From Chloroflexus aggregans DSM 9485 (lineage in GTDB: Bacteria > Chloroflexota > Chloroflexia > Chloroflexales > Chloroflexaceae): a stretch of DNA of 64,000 nt. Below, in pieces: positions 8,295 through 18,918 of this stretch. The notes beneath the pieces are model-generated. The model was not told the origin of the DNA. It made no database searches and worked only from the letters and a program-made list of their open reading frames with translations. The stretch spans positions 1,935,353 through 1,999,352 of the forward strand of contig NC_011831.1 in NCBI RefSeq assembly GCF_000021945.1. Direction: 5' to 3'. A program made the position numbers and the translations under genes. Every line of letters begins with the position of its first letter. Within the stretch, counting starts at the first letter, position 1.

Positions 8295-9272
8295 TCAACC
8301 GGCAATTGCCCGCTCAAACCGACGGCCGGCTCGCGCTCCCGGCACCGGTACTGATGTGAGCACTTCTTCAATCACTGCCTGGGCGGTTACATTACGTACC
8401 CGCGCCGCCGGGCTAACAATCAGGCGATGGGCGAGCACCGGCATCGCCAGCGTCTTGATGTCGTCGGGGGCAACGTAATCACGCCCGTTGAGCGCAGCCC
8501 AGGCTTGGGCCGCACGATAGAGAGCTAACGCACCTCGGGTGCTGGCTCCTAGATACACATCCGGATGATTGCGCGTCGCCGTTGTAAGCGCCACAATGTA
8601 CTCGACGATAAGATCATCAACATGGACTTGCTTGATCGCCGCTTGGAGGGCCAACAGTTCGTCAATTTCAACGACCTTAGATAAAGTCTCTAGTGGATGA
8701 CCTTCCCTTTGCCGCTTGAGGATAGCAATCTCATCGAGACGGTCGGCATAACCGAGATGGACACGCAAGAGAAATCGGTCGAGTTGCGCTTCCGGCAACG
8801 GAAACGTTCCTTCGTATTCGATTGGGTTTTGCGTCGCCAACACGACAAACGGTTGCGGCAACGGATACGTAATGCCGTCCACAGTAATTTGCCGCTCCTC
8901 CATTGCCTCGAGCAAGGCCGATTGTGTCTTCGGCGTGGCCCGATTAATCTCATCGGCTAACACAATCTGGGCCATAATCGGGCCGGGCCGGAATTCAAAC
9001 TCACGTGTCTGTTGATTGAAAATCGATACACCGGTGACATCACTCGGCAGCAGATCGGGAGTACACTGAATACGCTTAAAGCTCGACCCGATTGAGCGGG
9101 CAATGCTCTTCGCTAACATCGTTTTACCGGTACCGGGAACATCTTCAATTAACACATGGCCGCGACAGAGCAACGCGACCAACACTAATTCGACGATCTG
9201 ACGTTTGCCGATAATCACCTGTTCGACATTCGTCACGATACGCGCAGCAAGTTGCTGAACATGCTCCAACAT
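8295..9272 (-). CDS. MoxR-family AAA+ ATPase
   Basis: 325 aa. Walker A is EDVPGTGKT (residues 43-51), Walker B is VLADEIN (D107, E108), and sensor-1 is in the VLATQNP segment. A C-terminal AAA lid follows. MoxR proteins are chaperone-like ATPases that usually act with a VWA-domain or DUF58 partner; none is encoded nearby, which is unusual. Instead it is followed by the small helical protein and the sigma/anti-sigma-like membrane protein. Ribosome site GAGGTG before the ATG at 9272. Confidence 0.92.
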   Translation of the reverse strand: MLEHVQQLAARIVTNVEQVIIGKRQIVELVLVALLCRGHVLIEDVPGTGKTMLAKSIARSIGSSFKRIQCTPDLLPSDVTGVSIFNQQTREFEFRPGPIMAQIVLADEINRATPKTQSALLEAMEERQITVDGITYPLPQPFVVLATQNPIEYEGTFPLPEAQLDRFLLRVHLGYADRLDEIAILKRQREGHPLETLSKVVEIDELLALQAAIKQVHVDDLIVEYIVALTTATRNHPDVYLGASTRGALALYRAAQAWAALNGRDYVAPDDIKTLAMPVLAHRLIVSPAARVRNVTAQAVIEEVLTSVPVPGARAGRRFERAIAG

Positions 9273-9312
9273 ACACCTCAGATAGGATGGTTATTTTGCG
9301 GAATGCACAAGC

Positions 9313-9318
9313 AGTATA
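9313..9318 (-). promoter_or_regulatory. Extended -10 promoter of moxR
   Basis: TGGTATACT on the minus strand, 40 bp before the moxR start codon; no good -35 box. Confidence 0.45.
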
Positions 9319-9408
9319 CCACGATCACTATTGGCAAGTCAGGTCGTTCTCGCCACCGACTCGTTTCTATGGTATCCTGATGCAAACAACGTGAACGGAG
9401 GTTTCGGA

Positions 9409-10239
9409 ATGTTAGAGCGCGTGGCGGTTTTGTACAATCCGCTAAGTGACGCCTCGATCAAATTATCGCGTGAATTGACCGATTGGTTGATTGCACGTGG
9501 TATCAAAACCAGGCGGGGTGTTTCACAAGAGTTTCGCGATCAACCACAATTGGTCGCCGATTGTGACCTCATGATTGCCTTGGGAGGCGATGGAACCGTT
9601 CTGCGTGCCGCCCGTCTCTGTTTTCCCCATAACATCCCCGTCTTGCCGGTTGCCCTTGGTCATCTGAGTTTTATGGCCGAAATCGGGCCGGAAGAGGTCT
9701 ATAGCGGCTGCGAACAAATTATGAACGGTGGCGGCTGGTTTGATGAGCGGACACTAGTCCGCGCACAACTCTGGCGTAACGGTCAAAAGCTCGGACAGCA
9801 CACTGCCCTCAATGAGGTGGTCATTTCGCGGAGCGATATTAGCCGGATCGTCAACGTTCACGTTACCATTGACGATAGCCCCCTAACGACGTATCACGCC
9901 GACGGGGTCATTGTCGCTACTGCCACCGGCTCGACGGCGTATGCACTGGCTGCCGGCGGGCCAATCGTTGATCCTCGCTCACAGGCGTTGGTGTTAGTGC
10001 CGATTGCAGCCCATCTCACCAATATTCCGTCAATGGTGTTACACGAAGACGCAGTAGTGACCATGCAGTTACGCTCTCGGCACCATGCCCTGCTCGCGGT
10101 CGATGGTCGTGAGAACATTGATTTGATAGAAGGAGATGAGGTGGTTGTTCGCCGCAGCCCACAAGTCTGTACATTCGTGCGTTTGCGCCCGAGCAATCAA
10201 TTCTATACTCAATTAGTGGCACGTCTGCGCCGTTCGTGA
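9409..10239 (+). CDS. nadK: NAD kinase
   Basis: 276 aa. It phosphorylates NAD to NADP. The kinase motif GGDGT is at residues 59-63 and the second family motif, TGSTAYALAAGGP, is at about 165-177. Length is typical. The start at 9409 is chosen because GGAGG lies 7 nt upstream; the open frame to 9331 is upstream extension. It diverges from moxR. Confidence 0.95.
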   Translation: MLERVAVLYNPLSDASIKLSRELTDWLIARGIKTRRGVSQEFRDQPQLVADCDLMIALGGDGTVLRAARLCFPHNIPVLPVALGHLSFMAEIGPEEVYSGCEQIMNGGGWFDERTLVRAQLWRNGQKLGQHTALNEVVISRSDISRIVNVHVTIDDSPLTTYHADGVIVATATGSTAYALAAGGPIVDPRSQALVLVPIAAHLTNIPSMVLHEDAVVTMQLRSRHHALLAVDGRENIDLIEGDEVVVRRSPQVCTFVRLRPSNQFYTQLVARLRRS

Positions 10240-10345
10240 GTCGGTGCAACCGACCTGCGGTACACTATCCGTAGACTATTTACGCCCTATCGCCTATCGG
10301 TTTTGTCACCCTTTCATGGAGTTATGTAAGGAGATACGAAAGAGT

Positions 10346-10966
10346 ATGATTCGGTATACTGGCGCCTCTGTAAGCGGACGCATCAATGCCCCGGTCGAAT
10401 CTATTTGGGAATTGGTGAGTGATGTTGAGCGCCACCCACAGATTGCCGGCAGCGGTGAAGTGCAAGCCGTGACGATTCGGGGCAATCAACCGCTGCACGT
10501 GGGAAGTGTGTTTGAGTCACAACAGTTGATGCGTGGCATTCACTATGTTACTGCTAATCGCGTTGTGATTTGGGATCCACCCTACCGTTTTGCGTGGCGG
10601 GTTGGCTTACCGAGCGCTCCTGGTATTGCCCAAGCATGGATATTTGCGTTGCAACCCGAAGCCAACGGGACCCGCGTGACCAACGGCGTGGCGCTCATCT
10701 ATGCGTTACCCACATTCTTCCCGTTCTCGTTGCTGCGTAAGCAGATTGCCCAAGGCTACGCGAATTCGATCATTCCAACACTCGATAATTTGGCCCGCCT
10801 CGTCAATGCACCGCCGCCGGAGGATGTACGGGTTGTGACCGAGCCACCGGCCGAATTAACCGCTCTGTTCCCACCACTGATCATCCCCGGCACCACGATA
10901 GTAGCCGCAGCGATTGCCGCCGTTGCCGGCGTATTAGCGCTCCGGCGGCGCTTGCGAAAATCGTGA
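10346..10966 (+). CDS. SRPBCC/polyketide-cyclase-like ligand-binding protein with C-terminal membrane anchor
   Basis: 206 aa from the ATG at 10346 (AAGGAG site ~12 nt upstream). Residues ~5-150 follow the START/SRPBCC pattern: ASVSGRINAPVESIWELVSDVERHPQI, then a hydrophobic cavity-forming fold, ending in NGVALIYALP. A hydrophobic helix near 178-198 followed by RRRLRKS looks like a C-terminal membrane anchor with positive residues inside. The ligand is unknown. It probably follows nadK on the same transcript. Confidence 0.75.
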   Translation: MIRYTGASVSGRINAPVESIWELVSDVERHPQIAGSGEVQAVTIRGNQPLHVGSVFESQQLMRGIHYVTANRVVIWDPPYRFAWRVGLPSAPGIAQAWIFALQPEANGTRVTNGVALIYALPTFFPFSLLRKQIAQGYANSIIPTLDNLARLVNAPPPEDVRVVTEPPAELTALFPPLIIPGTTIVAAAIAAVAGVLALRRRLRKS

Positions 10967-10971
10967 TGACA

Positions 10972-11024
10972 AGGCGCAGAGCTGTAAAGCGGATGCGCGC
11001 GCTACAGCTTTACGCTTTGCGCCT
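10972..11024. terminator. Bidirectional hairpin between convergent genes
   Basis: Outer arms AGGCGCA / TGCGCCT and inner arms AGCTGTA / TACAGCT form a long imperfect stem immediately after the SRPBCC stop and 15 bp before the stop of the convergent amidase gene. Confidence 0.6.
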
Positions 11025-11038
11025 CTCGCCCGTGCTGC

Positions 11039-13438
11039 CTACGGTAATGGAATACCAAGGGCCGTACTACCACCGCGTACACCACCACCAGGGAAGAGCG
11101 ACCGTTCGGCAACAATCGGCTGGTTGCTCCGCACAATCACCGTCACCGCAGATTCGTTGGGAAATGCTTCGTGCAAGGCTAGCGTATAGCGAGCACCGGC
11201 AGGGATACGTACACCGAGTTCCGTTTTCGTACCATCGCCGAACGCTGTCTCAATGGTCACCATTGCCGAGAGCGGACTGACATTACTCAGACACAGATAA
11301 TACGTCGCGTCACTCGTCCGACCGTCAATGAACGCCCAGCGATAGGCCGGCTCACGCGCACCGGCCCCGATCGTTCCCACATTACCACCGGCAAATCGCA
11401 TCGCACGTTCAACGGCTACCGGTCGGTCAGCTTTCACTTCAGTCGCAAAACCGAGATGCGGCACCACTTCGTTCACGTCAATCGCCAATTGAGAGCGAGG
11501 CGGGATCGCATAACGGCGCGTTGCCACCACACCCTGCGGACCACGAAAGATCGCTTCGACATTAGCCGGTTGGCTATTCGGATTCAACACCAACAACTGA
11601 GTACGAAACTCGCCTTCGGTCGTACCTTCAGCGAAGAACCATTGCCGACCGAGCTGATCGATCCCGCGACCGGTGTGCAAACCACTTCCACCAGGACCAA
11701 ACCGCATTGTCCGCTCAACAGCTACCGGCAGATTAGCAATCACCCGCATCCCGAAGTTGGTATTGGCTAACGGACGTGTACCGTCGGGCAAGGTAATGTC
11801 GTGTACCGCAACCACCAGCCGATTACGCGCACCGATCTGCACATCCTGCGTAAAGACCGTCCCATCGCGTCGCATATAGGTAATTTGCGCACTCGCATCA
11901 TTCGGCTGCGGATTAAAGATGATCAGATAGGTCTGGGTCTGTTCGGTGGTACTCCCGTCGGCAAAGTACCACACCCGCGACAACCGATCGACACCGGGAC
12001 CGCTATCGATGTCACTCGTCAAGGCCATCGATCGCTCGGCGAGGATCGCTTCATTCGCCTCTACTATTGCCGGTAGTGCATTCGCACCGGGCACAAGCTC
12101 GTTCACATTTAGATCGGCGCGTCCACCACCGGGAACTTGCAATTCACGCACAACCGGCTGCCCCACCTCGGGGAAGAGCGTAATTCGTGCCGTTGTCGGA
12201 CGGCCGGCCGGATTATAGAAGCTCAGCCGTTGGCTGTAACCGGCGGTATTCCCTTCAGCGAAATACCAGCGTGCGCGCACCGTTGCCGTATCGACTTGCG
12301 TGCGCAGGGTTGGCAAGCGATCGCGGAACGCCGGGTACGGATCGAGTGCTGTTGGGTTGACCTCATAATGACCGGCAATCGTTGGTCGTAGCCCATCACC
12401 ACCGGCTAACGGCCGCTGACCGGTCGGGGGTATGTTGTAGGTCTGCGTTAGCCATGCGAGCAACGCCGTCAGGCGAGCTTGTGCCGCCAGGGTCGGCGGC
12501 TGATCGACCGGGGTCAACAGCGCAATCTGCACATCGGCGACACTACCCTCAACCAACCGTACCGGCGATGTCGGCCCACCAAGACGACCTTCAAACAGAT
12601 TACCCTCGCTATCGATGATATAGTGATAAATCAGATCATCCCAATCAAGAATGCTCGTCTGATAGACCAGCAACGCGCGCAGATAAGCTAACGTCGCCGA
12701 CGACGGCACATCAACCGGAATCTGATGAATCACAACCCCACGTGGATCGCGCCGCTCGAGACGAGCGGCGGCCGGCTCGGCCCAATCGGCACGAGCAATT
12801 TGTAATGGGCGTTCGGTCAGCACCGGCTGACCAAACAAGATTGGGCGCTGCGGCAGACCGGCAGCGAAGATTGGCGGTGAGACTTGGGTGGCGATATACG
12901 AGACGGTCACCTCATCGAGAATGGCAGAGGCACGCGGTATCTGGCTGGTGAACGTTGCCCGCAATTGCAGATAGCGCGTATCGTCGGGCAATGCCAACGG
13001 CACGGCTGTCGTCAACGCATCAGGGTCAGCAGCCGGCGGTTTATCGGCCACGACCAGTGGTAGCCACGACCCCCACCCCGCGTCGTTATCACCCGGCGGA
13101 GTTGCACGTGCCCGTAATTCAAGGCGCACGTCGGTTCCGGGAATCACCTCGGCGCGCCACACCGCACCGGCTGCATTCGCGGCAAATGCCGTCTCAAACG
13201 GTGCCGAGACAAAGGTACCCATACTGGCCTCGGCAGCCAACCGTAACTCGCCGCCGGCATTATTCATCACCAACAGATCGGAGATCGAGCCGGCCTCCCA
13301 ATCACGCACACTGCTCAATCGCCAACTCGAAACTTGTGCGGCTAGTGTGCTTGGCCGCGCTGCAACCGGTAATGTTGCCGCGAGGATTCCGGCGAACACG
13401 AGAAGAAGACCAATCCGCAGCGCTTTGTGTTGGATCAT
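11039..13438 (-). CDS. Exported PGRP/amidase_2-like protein with four WYFAEG repeats
   Basis: 799 aa with an N-terminal signal peptide (~1-34). Residues ~210-375 resemble N-acetylmuramoyl-L-alanine amidase/PGRP: candidate zinc ligands H238 (VVIHQ), H357 (GHYEVNP) and D366, where many PGRPs have Cys but AmiD-type amidases have Asp. The YHYIID...EGRLGG segment matches the PGRP core. The C-terminal half carries four ~100-residue beta-rich repeats that begin W-Y/F-F-A-E/D-G at residues 391, 490, 600 and 701, as in exported proteins of Actinobacteria and Chloroflexota. Likely surface-located, acting on or binding peptidoglycan; catalysis is not proven. Confidence 0.8.
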   Translation of the reverse strand: MIQHKALRIGLLLVFAGILAATLPVAARPSTLAAQVSSWRLSSVRDWEAGSISDLLVMNNAGGELRLAAEASMGTFVSAPFETAFAANAAGAVWRAEVIPGTDVRLELRARATPPGDNDAGWGSWLPLVVADKPPAADPDALTTAVPLALPDDTRYLQLRATFTSQIPRASAILDEVTVSYIATQVSPPIFAAGLPQRPILFGQPVLTERPLQIARADWAEPAAARLERRDPRGVVIHQIPVDVPSSATLAYLRALLVYQTSILDWDDLIYHYIIDSEGNLFEGRLGGPTSPVRLVEGSVADVQIALLTPVDQPPTLAAQARLTALLAWLTQTYNIPPTGQRPLAGGDGLRPTIAGHYEVNPTALDPYPAFRDRLPTLRTQVDTATVRARWYFAEGNTAGYSQRLSFYNPAGRPTTARITLFPEVGQPVVRELQVPGGGRADLNVNELVPGANALPAIVEANEAILAERSMALTSDIDSGPGVDRLSRVWYFADGSTTEQTQTYLIIFNPQPNDASAQITYMRRDGTVFTQDVQIGARNRLVVAVHDITLPDGTRPLANTNFGMRVIANLPVAVERTMRFGPGGSGLHTGRGIDQLGRQWFFAEGTTEGEFRTQLLVLNPNSQPANVEAIFRGPQGVVATRRYAIPPRSQLAIDVNEVVPHLGFATEVKADRPVAVERAMRFAGGNVGTIGAGAREPAYRWAFIDGRTSDATYYLCLSNVSPLSAMVTIETAFGDGTKTELGVRIPAGARYTLALHEAFPNESAVTVIVRSNQPIVAERSLFPGGGVRGGSTALGIPLP

Positions 13439-13605
13439 AACCCATGCCTCGCCGCCAGAGCGACTATTGCCACTCGGCCCAGATTAGGCTGCAATGTCCA
13501 TGACCATTGAACGTTGTCATACCGATGATTATACCGGTACCTACGAGTATCATCCATCGGACAGCCGGCGACGATGATCTGGAAACGCGCTGTTACAACA
13601 ACGCC

Positions 13606-15687
13606 CTATGGCGCCGGACGCACTGCACCGTTGAATGCACCCTTATAGATATTTGCCGAGTCGTACAAAATCCAACCACTCGCCGCCTCTGGCTGCTCTT
13701 CGGTGGCATCGATCTGGGCACGCACTTCCACCGGGCCGTACTCAACCACGACCGGCACCCACGGATCGGTATGATCTTGCAGCCACGGCCGTTGCTTAGC
13801 ATAGCTTGCCATCATCTGCCGACCCCCATTGCGAACGGCTATTTTAATCGTCTCGTAGGGGAATTTCACCGGCACCGCAATGTTCTCCAATCCACCCCAC
13901 CACAACGACGGGTAAGGCATTGGACAGATATAATCGGTAAATTCACCCATGCGGGTCATATCTTGGGCAATCGTCAGTGAAGGGCCATTGACCACCCGCC
14001 CAAAGACATCGATCGACATAAACGCACCGGCAGCGTTAACTGCGCTGTGAGCCCGCTGCATAAACTCAAGGATCACATCGTACATTCGACCGGGGTTCGT
14101 CACCGGATCAATCGGCTCACTAAAGAGCAGCTTTTCGCTGAATTCACTATAAGGCCCAAACCAATCGGGGAAGCGGATATAATCGAAATTGATCTCATCG
14201 AAACCCATTTGCGCCGCCTCAACCGCCAACGCAATGTTGTAATCCCACACATTCTGGTTGGTCGGGTCGAGGTATGCGTACCGAATCCCCGGCCCCGGAT
14301 AATCGGCATACACCTCACCGGTCGAACGTAGGCGGATTGACCACTCAGGGCGGGCATCGGAGAGCGCATTATCGTGCGAAAAGAGTTGGACGCGGGCAAT
14401 AGTATAGATGCCACGCTCTTTTGCCTTCGCCAAGATGGAAGCAAAATCGACCCGTGGTGTACTCAGACCTAGTTCGCGGGCTAACGGCACTTGTGAATCG
14501 TAATAGACAACGCCCAGATCATCGCGTAAATCGCTCTTGATATCGATTACCAGCGTGTTCAACTCGGTACGATCGATCAGGTCGAGAAATTTGTCAACGA
14601 GACTCGGCACCGACGCCACTGCCGCCGTGATGTAGATGCCACGCACGTAGAACGGCTCAAGCTCAATCCGATCGGGCATCTTCCCCGGTTCAATCGGAAT
14701 CACGCGCTTCGCGTAACCCGGCGCCAACACCTGCACAAAGCCACGTTCAGGCAGATTCGGCAGGCGAAACCGGCCTTCAACACTGTCGTTAATCCGCACA
14801 AAAGCAACGGCGGTCGAGGTGAGCGTCTCTGTGGCGATGATCGCTGCGTTGGGCACCGGCTTGCCGGTGGTAGCGTCGATCAGTTGACCAAACAGAGTAT
14901 CAGGCCGAAGGGCGACATCGAGCGTCGTCGTGCGCGTAAACGGCTGTGTCACAGAAGCAAACCCATCGGCGGTCACCGTAATCTCGCCGCTTTCCGCCGG
15001 CACGTCACGCAACAGATACCGGCCGGTGTCATCCGTCGTCGCACTAATTGCACCAAGCGTGACCTTCGCTCCGGCCACCGCCTCACCGGTGTAACTATTA
15101 GTAACGATACCGCTCAGCGTGTTCGGACGCAGCCTCATATCGAACACCGTAACCCGCGCCACTTGCTCGGTAACAGGCGCATACTGAGGAGCGCTGACCG
15201 TCACCGTAAACGCTTCGGGTACATTCGTCAGCGTATACCGACCGCTCTCATCGGTGACGGCACTCATCCCGTCATTACCGGCGATCCGCACCTCAGCCCC
15301 ACCCACCGGTTGACCGGTATACATATCGGTGATCGTACCGCTCAATACATTCGGACGCAGAGCGGTTGTGATTGTTACCGTCAGCACCCCGCTCTTACCT
15401 ACTCTGGGCTGATCGACCAATGGCATTTCGAGCGGCTCATAAGCCGGTGCTTTGAGCGATAAGGTATCCTCTGGACGCCAGCGTTCTGTCTGAAACCGAC
15501 CTTGATCATCGGTGGTAAGCGTCTGCTCACCGATTGTGACCGTCGCCCCAACAACCGGTTGACCGGTATATGCATCGGTAACGACGCCGGTTAGGATAAC
15601 CGGTTGTGTCGTACAGCTCACCAATACTCCTGCGATCAGACAACAGAATAGCCAAAAGCGAGCGATTCGCCGCACAGACAACCCCAT
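13606..15687 (-). CDS. Lipoprotein with Ig-like (carboxypeptidase regulatory) repeats and DUF4015 glycoside-hydrolase-like domain
   Basis: 693 aa. A lipobox LVSC puts the acylated Cys at residue 25. Four repeats with the pattern G-x-V/I-T-x-x-YTG-x-P/A-V (starting near 33, 116, 194 and 270) are CarboxypepD-regulatory-like beta sandwiches. From ~350 the sequence matches the putative glycoside hydrolase family DUF4015/PF13200: VRGIYITAAVAS, LVIDIKSD, ARVQLFSHD, EINFDYIRFPD and YICPMPYPSLWW. The D/E residues in EINFDYIRFPD are good candidates for catalysis. Expected on the outside of the membrane, possibly remodelling polysaccharide. Strong AGAGGGG ribosome site. Confidence 0.82.
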   Translation of the reverse strand: MGLSVRRIARFWLFCCLIAGVLVSCTTQPVILTGVVTDAYTGQPVVGATVTIGEQTLTTDDQGRFQTERWRPEDTLSLKAPAYEPLEMPLVDQPRVGKSGVLTVTITTALRPNVLSGTITDMYTGQPVGGAEVRIAGNDGMSAVTDESGRYTLTNVPEAFTVTVSAPQYAPVTEQVARVTVFDMRLRPNTLSGIVTNSYTGEAVAGAKVTLGAISATTDDTGRYLLRDVPAESGEITVTADGFASVTQPFTRTTTLDVALRPDTLFGQLIDATTGKPVPNAAIIATETLTSTAVAFVRINDSVEGRFRLPNLPERGFVQVLAPGYAKRVIPIEPGKMPDRIELEPFYVRGIYITAAVASVPSLVDKFLDLIDRTELNTLVIDIKSDLRDDLGVVYYDSQVPLARELGLSTPRVDFASILAKAKERGIYTIARVQLFSHDNALSDARPEWSIRLRSTGEVYADYPGPGIRYAYLDPTNQNVWDYNIALAVEAAQMGFDEINFDYIRFPDWFGPYSEFSEKLLFSEPIDPVTNPGRMYDVILEFMQRAHSAVNAAGAFMSIDVFGRVVNGPSLTIAQDMTRMGEFTDYICPMPYPSLWWGGLENIAVPVKFPYETIKIAVRNGGRQMMASYAKQRPWLQDHTDPWVPVVVEYGPVEVRAQIDATEEQPEAASGWILYDSANIYKGAFNGAVRPAP

Positions 15688-15859
15688 GGTTACGTTACCC
15701 CTCTAGCATAAAATAAGCCGGGAAATCATCTTACCGGTTGCGGGTATCTTAAAGGGTTGACAAGAACCTGTCAAGAAAAGCCTCTGTATGATGTTTTTCA
15801 ACAAGTAGTGTCAGATTAATTCGTAAAAAGCGAACGAGTTCTTCATTCAACCAGAAACA

Positions 15860-18805
15860 TCAACGGGCCAGCGAGGTACGCACCATCTGATCAAGCACCA
15901 CCTCGTAAATCATGTGTTCTTCCTGTTTTCCCTTCAAGCGGGTCACACCCAGTAATCGCAGCGGGTAAGGCGATTGTTCACCGAGGACACTCGCCAACTG
16001 TGATGAGACAATTATCTGACCGGCCTGCGCAATCCCACACAAACGTGAGGCTGTATTGACCACATCGCCGATCAGCGTATAATCTTGGCGCTGCGCCGAA
16101 CCGACATTACCAACAACGGCCGTACCATAGCCGATCCCAATCCCCATCCCGATCCGCAGATTCAGCTCCTCCTGCCACTGTTTAGCCAGCTTGGCAAAGG
16201 CTCGCTGCATCGACACCGCCGCTCGAATCACTCGTTGTGGATCATCAGGATGGGCAATAGGTGAACCAAACACACCGATCAGCCCATCGCCGAGAAACTT
16301 GTCAATCGTGCCATCGTAAGCGTAAAGCACTTCGGTCATAGCGGTGAAATAGCGATTGAGAATCCGCTCGACCAACACCCGTGCATCGATTTGCTCGGTC
16401 AGGGTGGTAAAACCGCGCATATCGGCGAACAGCACCGCCACAGTACGCTCGGTTGGTGCTCCAAAATCACTCCCGGCACTCAACAACCGTTCGGCGACCT
16501 GCGGTGAAACGTAGCGACGGAAGACACTGCGCACCCGTTCACGCTCTTGCCGTTCGAGTTGTTTGATCGCACTGATGTCGCGAAAGACGACAACGCGGCC
16601 AATCTCTTTGTTATCCACACCTCGCACCGGCGCAATGCTGACGCTAAAAATGACGTTCGGCTTCGGCTCGATCTCAACCGTCGTCGGACTATCCCGATCA
16701 AGGAACGGCAACACAGCACGCAACGCCGGAAATTGATCAACCGGCTGATCACGGTGAACGACCGGATCGATCTGCAAGCGCTCGTGTGCTGCCGGATTCG
16801 ACAAGAGCAACCGCGCATCAGTATCTATCAGTAAAATGGGGTCGGTTGCGCTCCGCAAGACTGCATCGAGGGTTGAACGCTCATCATTCACCACTCGGTA
16901 CAGCCGAGCATTTTCCAAAATCTGCACGATCAGGCTGGCGACGGTCGAGGCCATCTCTAATTCCGTCTTCTCCAGCACCCCCCGTCGAGTAATATCCAAC
17001 GCCAGAATACCCTGCGCTTGACCGGTGACAATGAGTGGAACGATCACGATTGACCGAATCCCACGGGCGGCAAAGAACGCTCGCAGCGGAGCTAATATAT
17101 CGTGCGCGTCCAAATCGGTATATTGTTGTGGCTGCGCCAATTTGGCGACATAGGTAGCCAGCAAGGCATGGTTGCTGACAAAATTGATGAGATCGTTATC
17201 GTGTGGTGAGGCCGGCCCACTCATTACGACAACCGTCTCACTAGGCTGAATACCAAATAACACCATTGCTGCCTGGTCTACCTGAAAGATATGGGCAACC
17301 GCTTCGACCGTGCGTTGGAGATTATCAGGTGCCGTGAACTGTGCGGTCAGGGCCAGCGACAATCGGTTGATCTCGCTAAGTTGGGCAATCCGCCGTTGCT
17401 CATTTGCAAATAAGCGGGCATTGTAAATCGCAATCGCCAACTGATTGGCAATCGCCGATACAATAGCTTCATCGTTCGGACTAAACGCAGCAAGCTGCGG
17501 ACTACGCAGCTCAATGGTGCCTACCACCCCTTCGCGCGGCAACAGCACCGGCACACTCAACGCCGACCGCATCCGCGCTTCATCGGGCAAGCAAGGGATA
17601 AAGCGGGCATCTTGGGTCACATCGTCGATCCGCAACGGTTTGCGGTTACGACACACCCACCCACTGATACCACTCTCGGCGCCGATCACGACCTTGCCCG
17701 TCTCAAACTGCTGAGTGCCGGCAACGGACTGCACCACAAGTTGTTCGGCTTGACGCAGCACCAGCGCCACCAACGGGTATCCGAATTGGTGGTGGAGCAT
17801 CTGCACCAACAAGCGCCCCAGTTGATCGATCTGCATCAACTCCGACAAGAGTTGATTGATCTCGTTGATCTGACGTAATTCTTCGGCCCGTCGCGCGAGC
17901 AGCTCTTTCTGTTGCTCACTCAACCGGTACAGACGCGCACTCTCTAATGCTACTGCACTTTGGGCTGCCACCGAAGCTAACAATTCTAAATGTTCTGAGG
18001 TAAAATAGCCCGGTGTATGGTGAACGAGGGTGATCACTCCCCATACCCGATTGTCACGGATAATCGGCATCGCCACGACCGACCGCACATCGTTATGGAC
18101 CGGCGAGGTGACCAACCAGCGCTGATCGAGCCGCGTATCGGCAATCAAAATCGGGCTGCGTTCACGCAAGGCCAAACCGGCCACTCCGTAACGCACAATA
18201 TCTTGCAACTCGGCAACTGCCGGATAGCGACTACTTGAGTAGAGCAAGATTTTATCTTCGACAAAACCGGTCAGAATAATGCTCGCCCGTACTGCGCCAA
18301 CAGCATCGGCCAAATGGTTGAGAAAACCGGTGAGTAATACATCGAGATCGATGCTCGATCCTAGATCGCGAGAGAGGTGGAGCAATAATTCCGTTTTGCG
18401 CTGCTCTTGCTGCAAACTACGTTGTGCCCGTTGCAGACGAAGCAAAGCGCGTACCCGTGCCAGCAAAAGGTTGAAATCAACCGGCTTGACCAGTACATCA
18501 TCGGCGCCGGCATCGAGATTACTAACGCTTGTATCGAGATCGGCGTGGGCCGAAACGATAATCACCGGAATGAAAGGCTTCGAGCGATCCGACTTAATTC
18601 GCCTGGTTACTTCATCCCCACCAATACCGGGCAAAGCTAAATCAAGTAAGATTAAATCCGGCGTAATCAGTTGCAGAAAACTTAACGCCTCTTCGCCTGA
18701 ATTGACAATTGAGACGCGAAAGCCGTCACGGGAGAGTACCGCTTGAAAGATTCGCCGAATATCGGGGTCGTCTTCAACGACCAAAATATGTGCCGGTTCG
18801 GTCAT
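15860..18805 (-). CDS. REC-GAF-GAF-GAF-PAS-adenylate/guanylate cyclase hybrid
   Basis: 981 aa. The receiver domain (1-120) has phospho-acceptor D55 and K107. Three GAF domains follow (~135-290, ~315-460, ~475-635), then a PAS domain (~640-745) and a class III cyclase domain (~775-960). The cyclase has the metal Asp in FADMRGF, the KFLGDG segment with the second metal Asp and a Lys for purine recognition, and DVVNTASRL with the transition-state Asn and Arg, so it looks active. It would make cAMP (or cGMP) in response to phosphorylation and small-molecule or redox input. The partner kinase is not in the window. Confidence 0.9.
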   Translation of the reverse strand: MTEPAHILVVEDDPDIRRIFQAVLSRDGFRVSIVNSGEEALSFLQLITPDLILLDLALPGIGGDEVTRRIKSDRSKPFIPVIIVSAHADLDTSVSNLDAGADDVLVKPVDFNLLLARVRALLRLQRAQRSLQQEQRKTELLLHLSRDLGSSIDLDVLLTGFLNHLADAVGAVRASIILTGFVEDKILLYSSSRYPAVAELQDIVRYGVAGLALRERSPILIADTRLDQRWLVTSPVHNDVRSVVAMPIIRDNRVWGVITLVHHTPGYFTSEHLELLASVAAQSAVALESARLYRLSEQQKELLARRAEELRQINEINQLLSELMQIDQLGRLLVQMLHHQFGYPLVALVLRQAEQLVVQSVAGTQQFETGKVVIGAESGISGWVCRNRKPLRIDDVTQDARFIPCLPDEARMRSALSVPVLLPREGVVGTIELRSPQLAAFSPNDEAIVSAIANQLAIAIYNARLFANEQRRIAQLSEINRLSLALTAQFTAPDNLQRTVEAVAHIFQVDQAAMVLFGIQPSETVVVMSGPASPHDNDLINFVSNHALLATYVAKLAQPQQYTDLDAHDILAPLRAFFAARGIRSIVIVPLIVTGQAQGILALDITRRGVLEKTELEMASTVASLIVQILENARLYRVVNDERSTLDAVLRSATDPILLIDTDARLLLSNPAAHERLQIDPVVHRDQPVDQFPALRAVLPFLDRDSPTTVEIEPKPNVIFSVSIAPVRGVDNKEIGRVVVFRDISAIKQLERQERERVRSVFRRYVSPQVAERLLSAGSDFGAPTERTVAVLFADMRGFTTLTEQIDARVLVERILNRYFTAMTEVLYAYDGTIDKFLGDGLIGVFGSPIAHPDDPQRVIRAAVSMQRAFAKLAKQWQEELNLRIGMGIGIGYGTAVVGNVGSAQRQDYTLIGDVVNTASRLCGIAQAGQIIVSSQLASVLGEQSPYPLRLLGVTRLKGKQEEHMIYEVVLDQMVRTSLAR

Positions 18806-18836
18806 AAGCGCTCCCTGATGTGCCTGACTTGTGTTT

Positions 18837-18842
18837 AGTATA
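18837..18842 (-). promoter_or_regulatory. Extended -10 promoter of the hybrid cyclase gene
   Basis: TGCTATACT on the minus strand, 31 bp before the start codon at 18805. No matching -35. Confidence 0.4.
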
Positions 18843-18918
18843 GCACGTCTGAAAGCGCTTATTTAAAGCAAGCCTTTTTACCAAACGTATCCTTTGTACC
18901 TTATATCGTAACGTCTAT

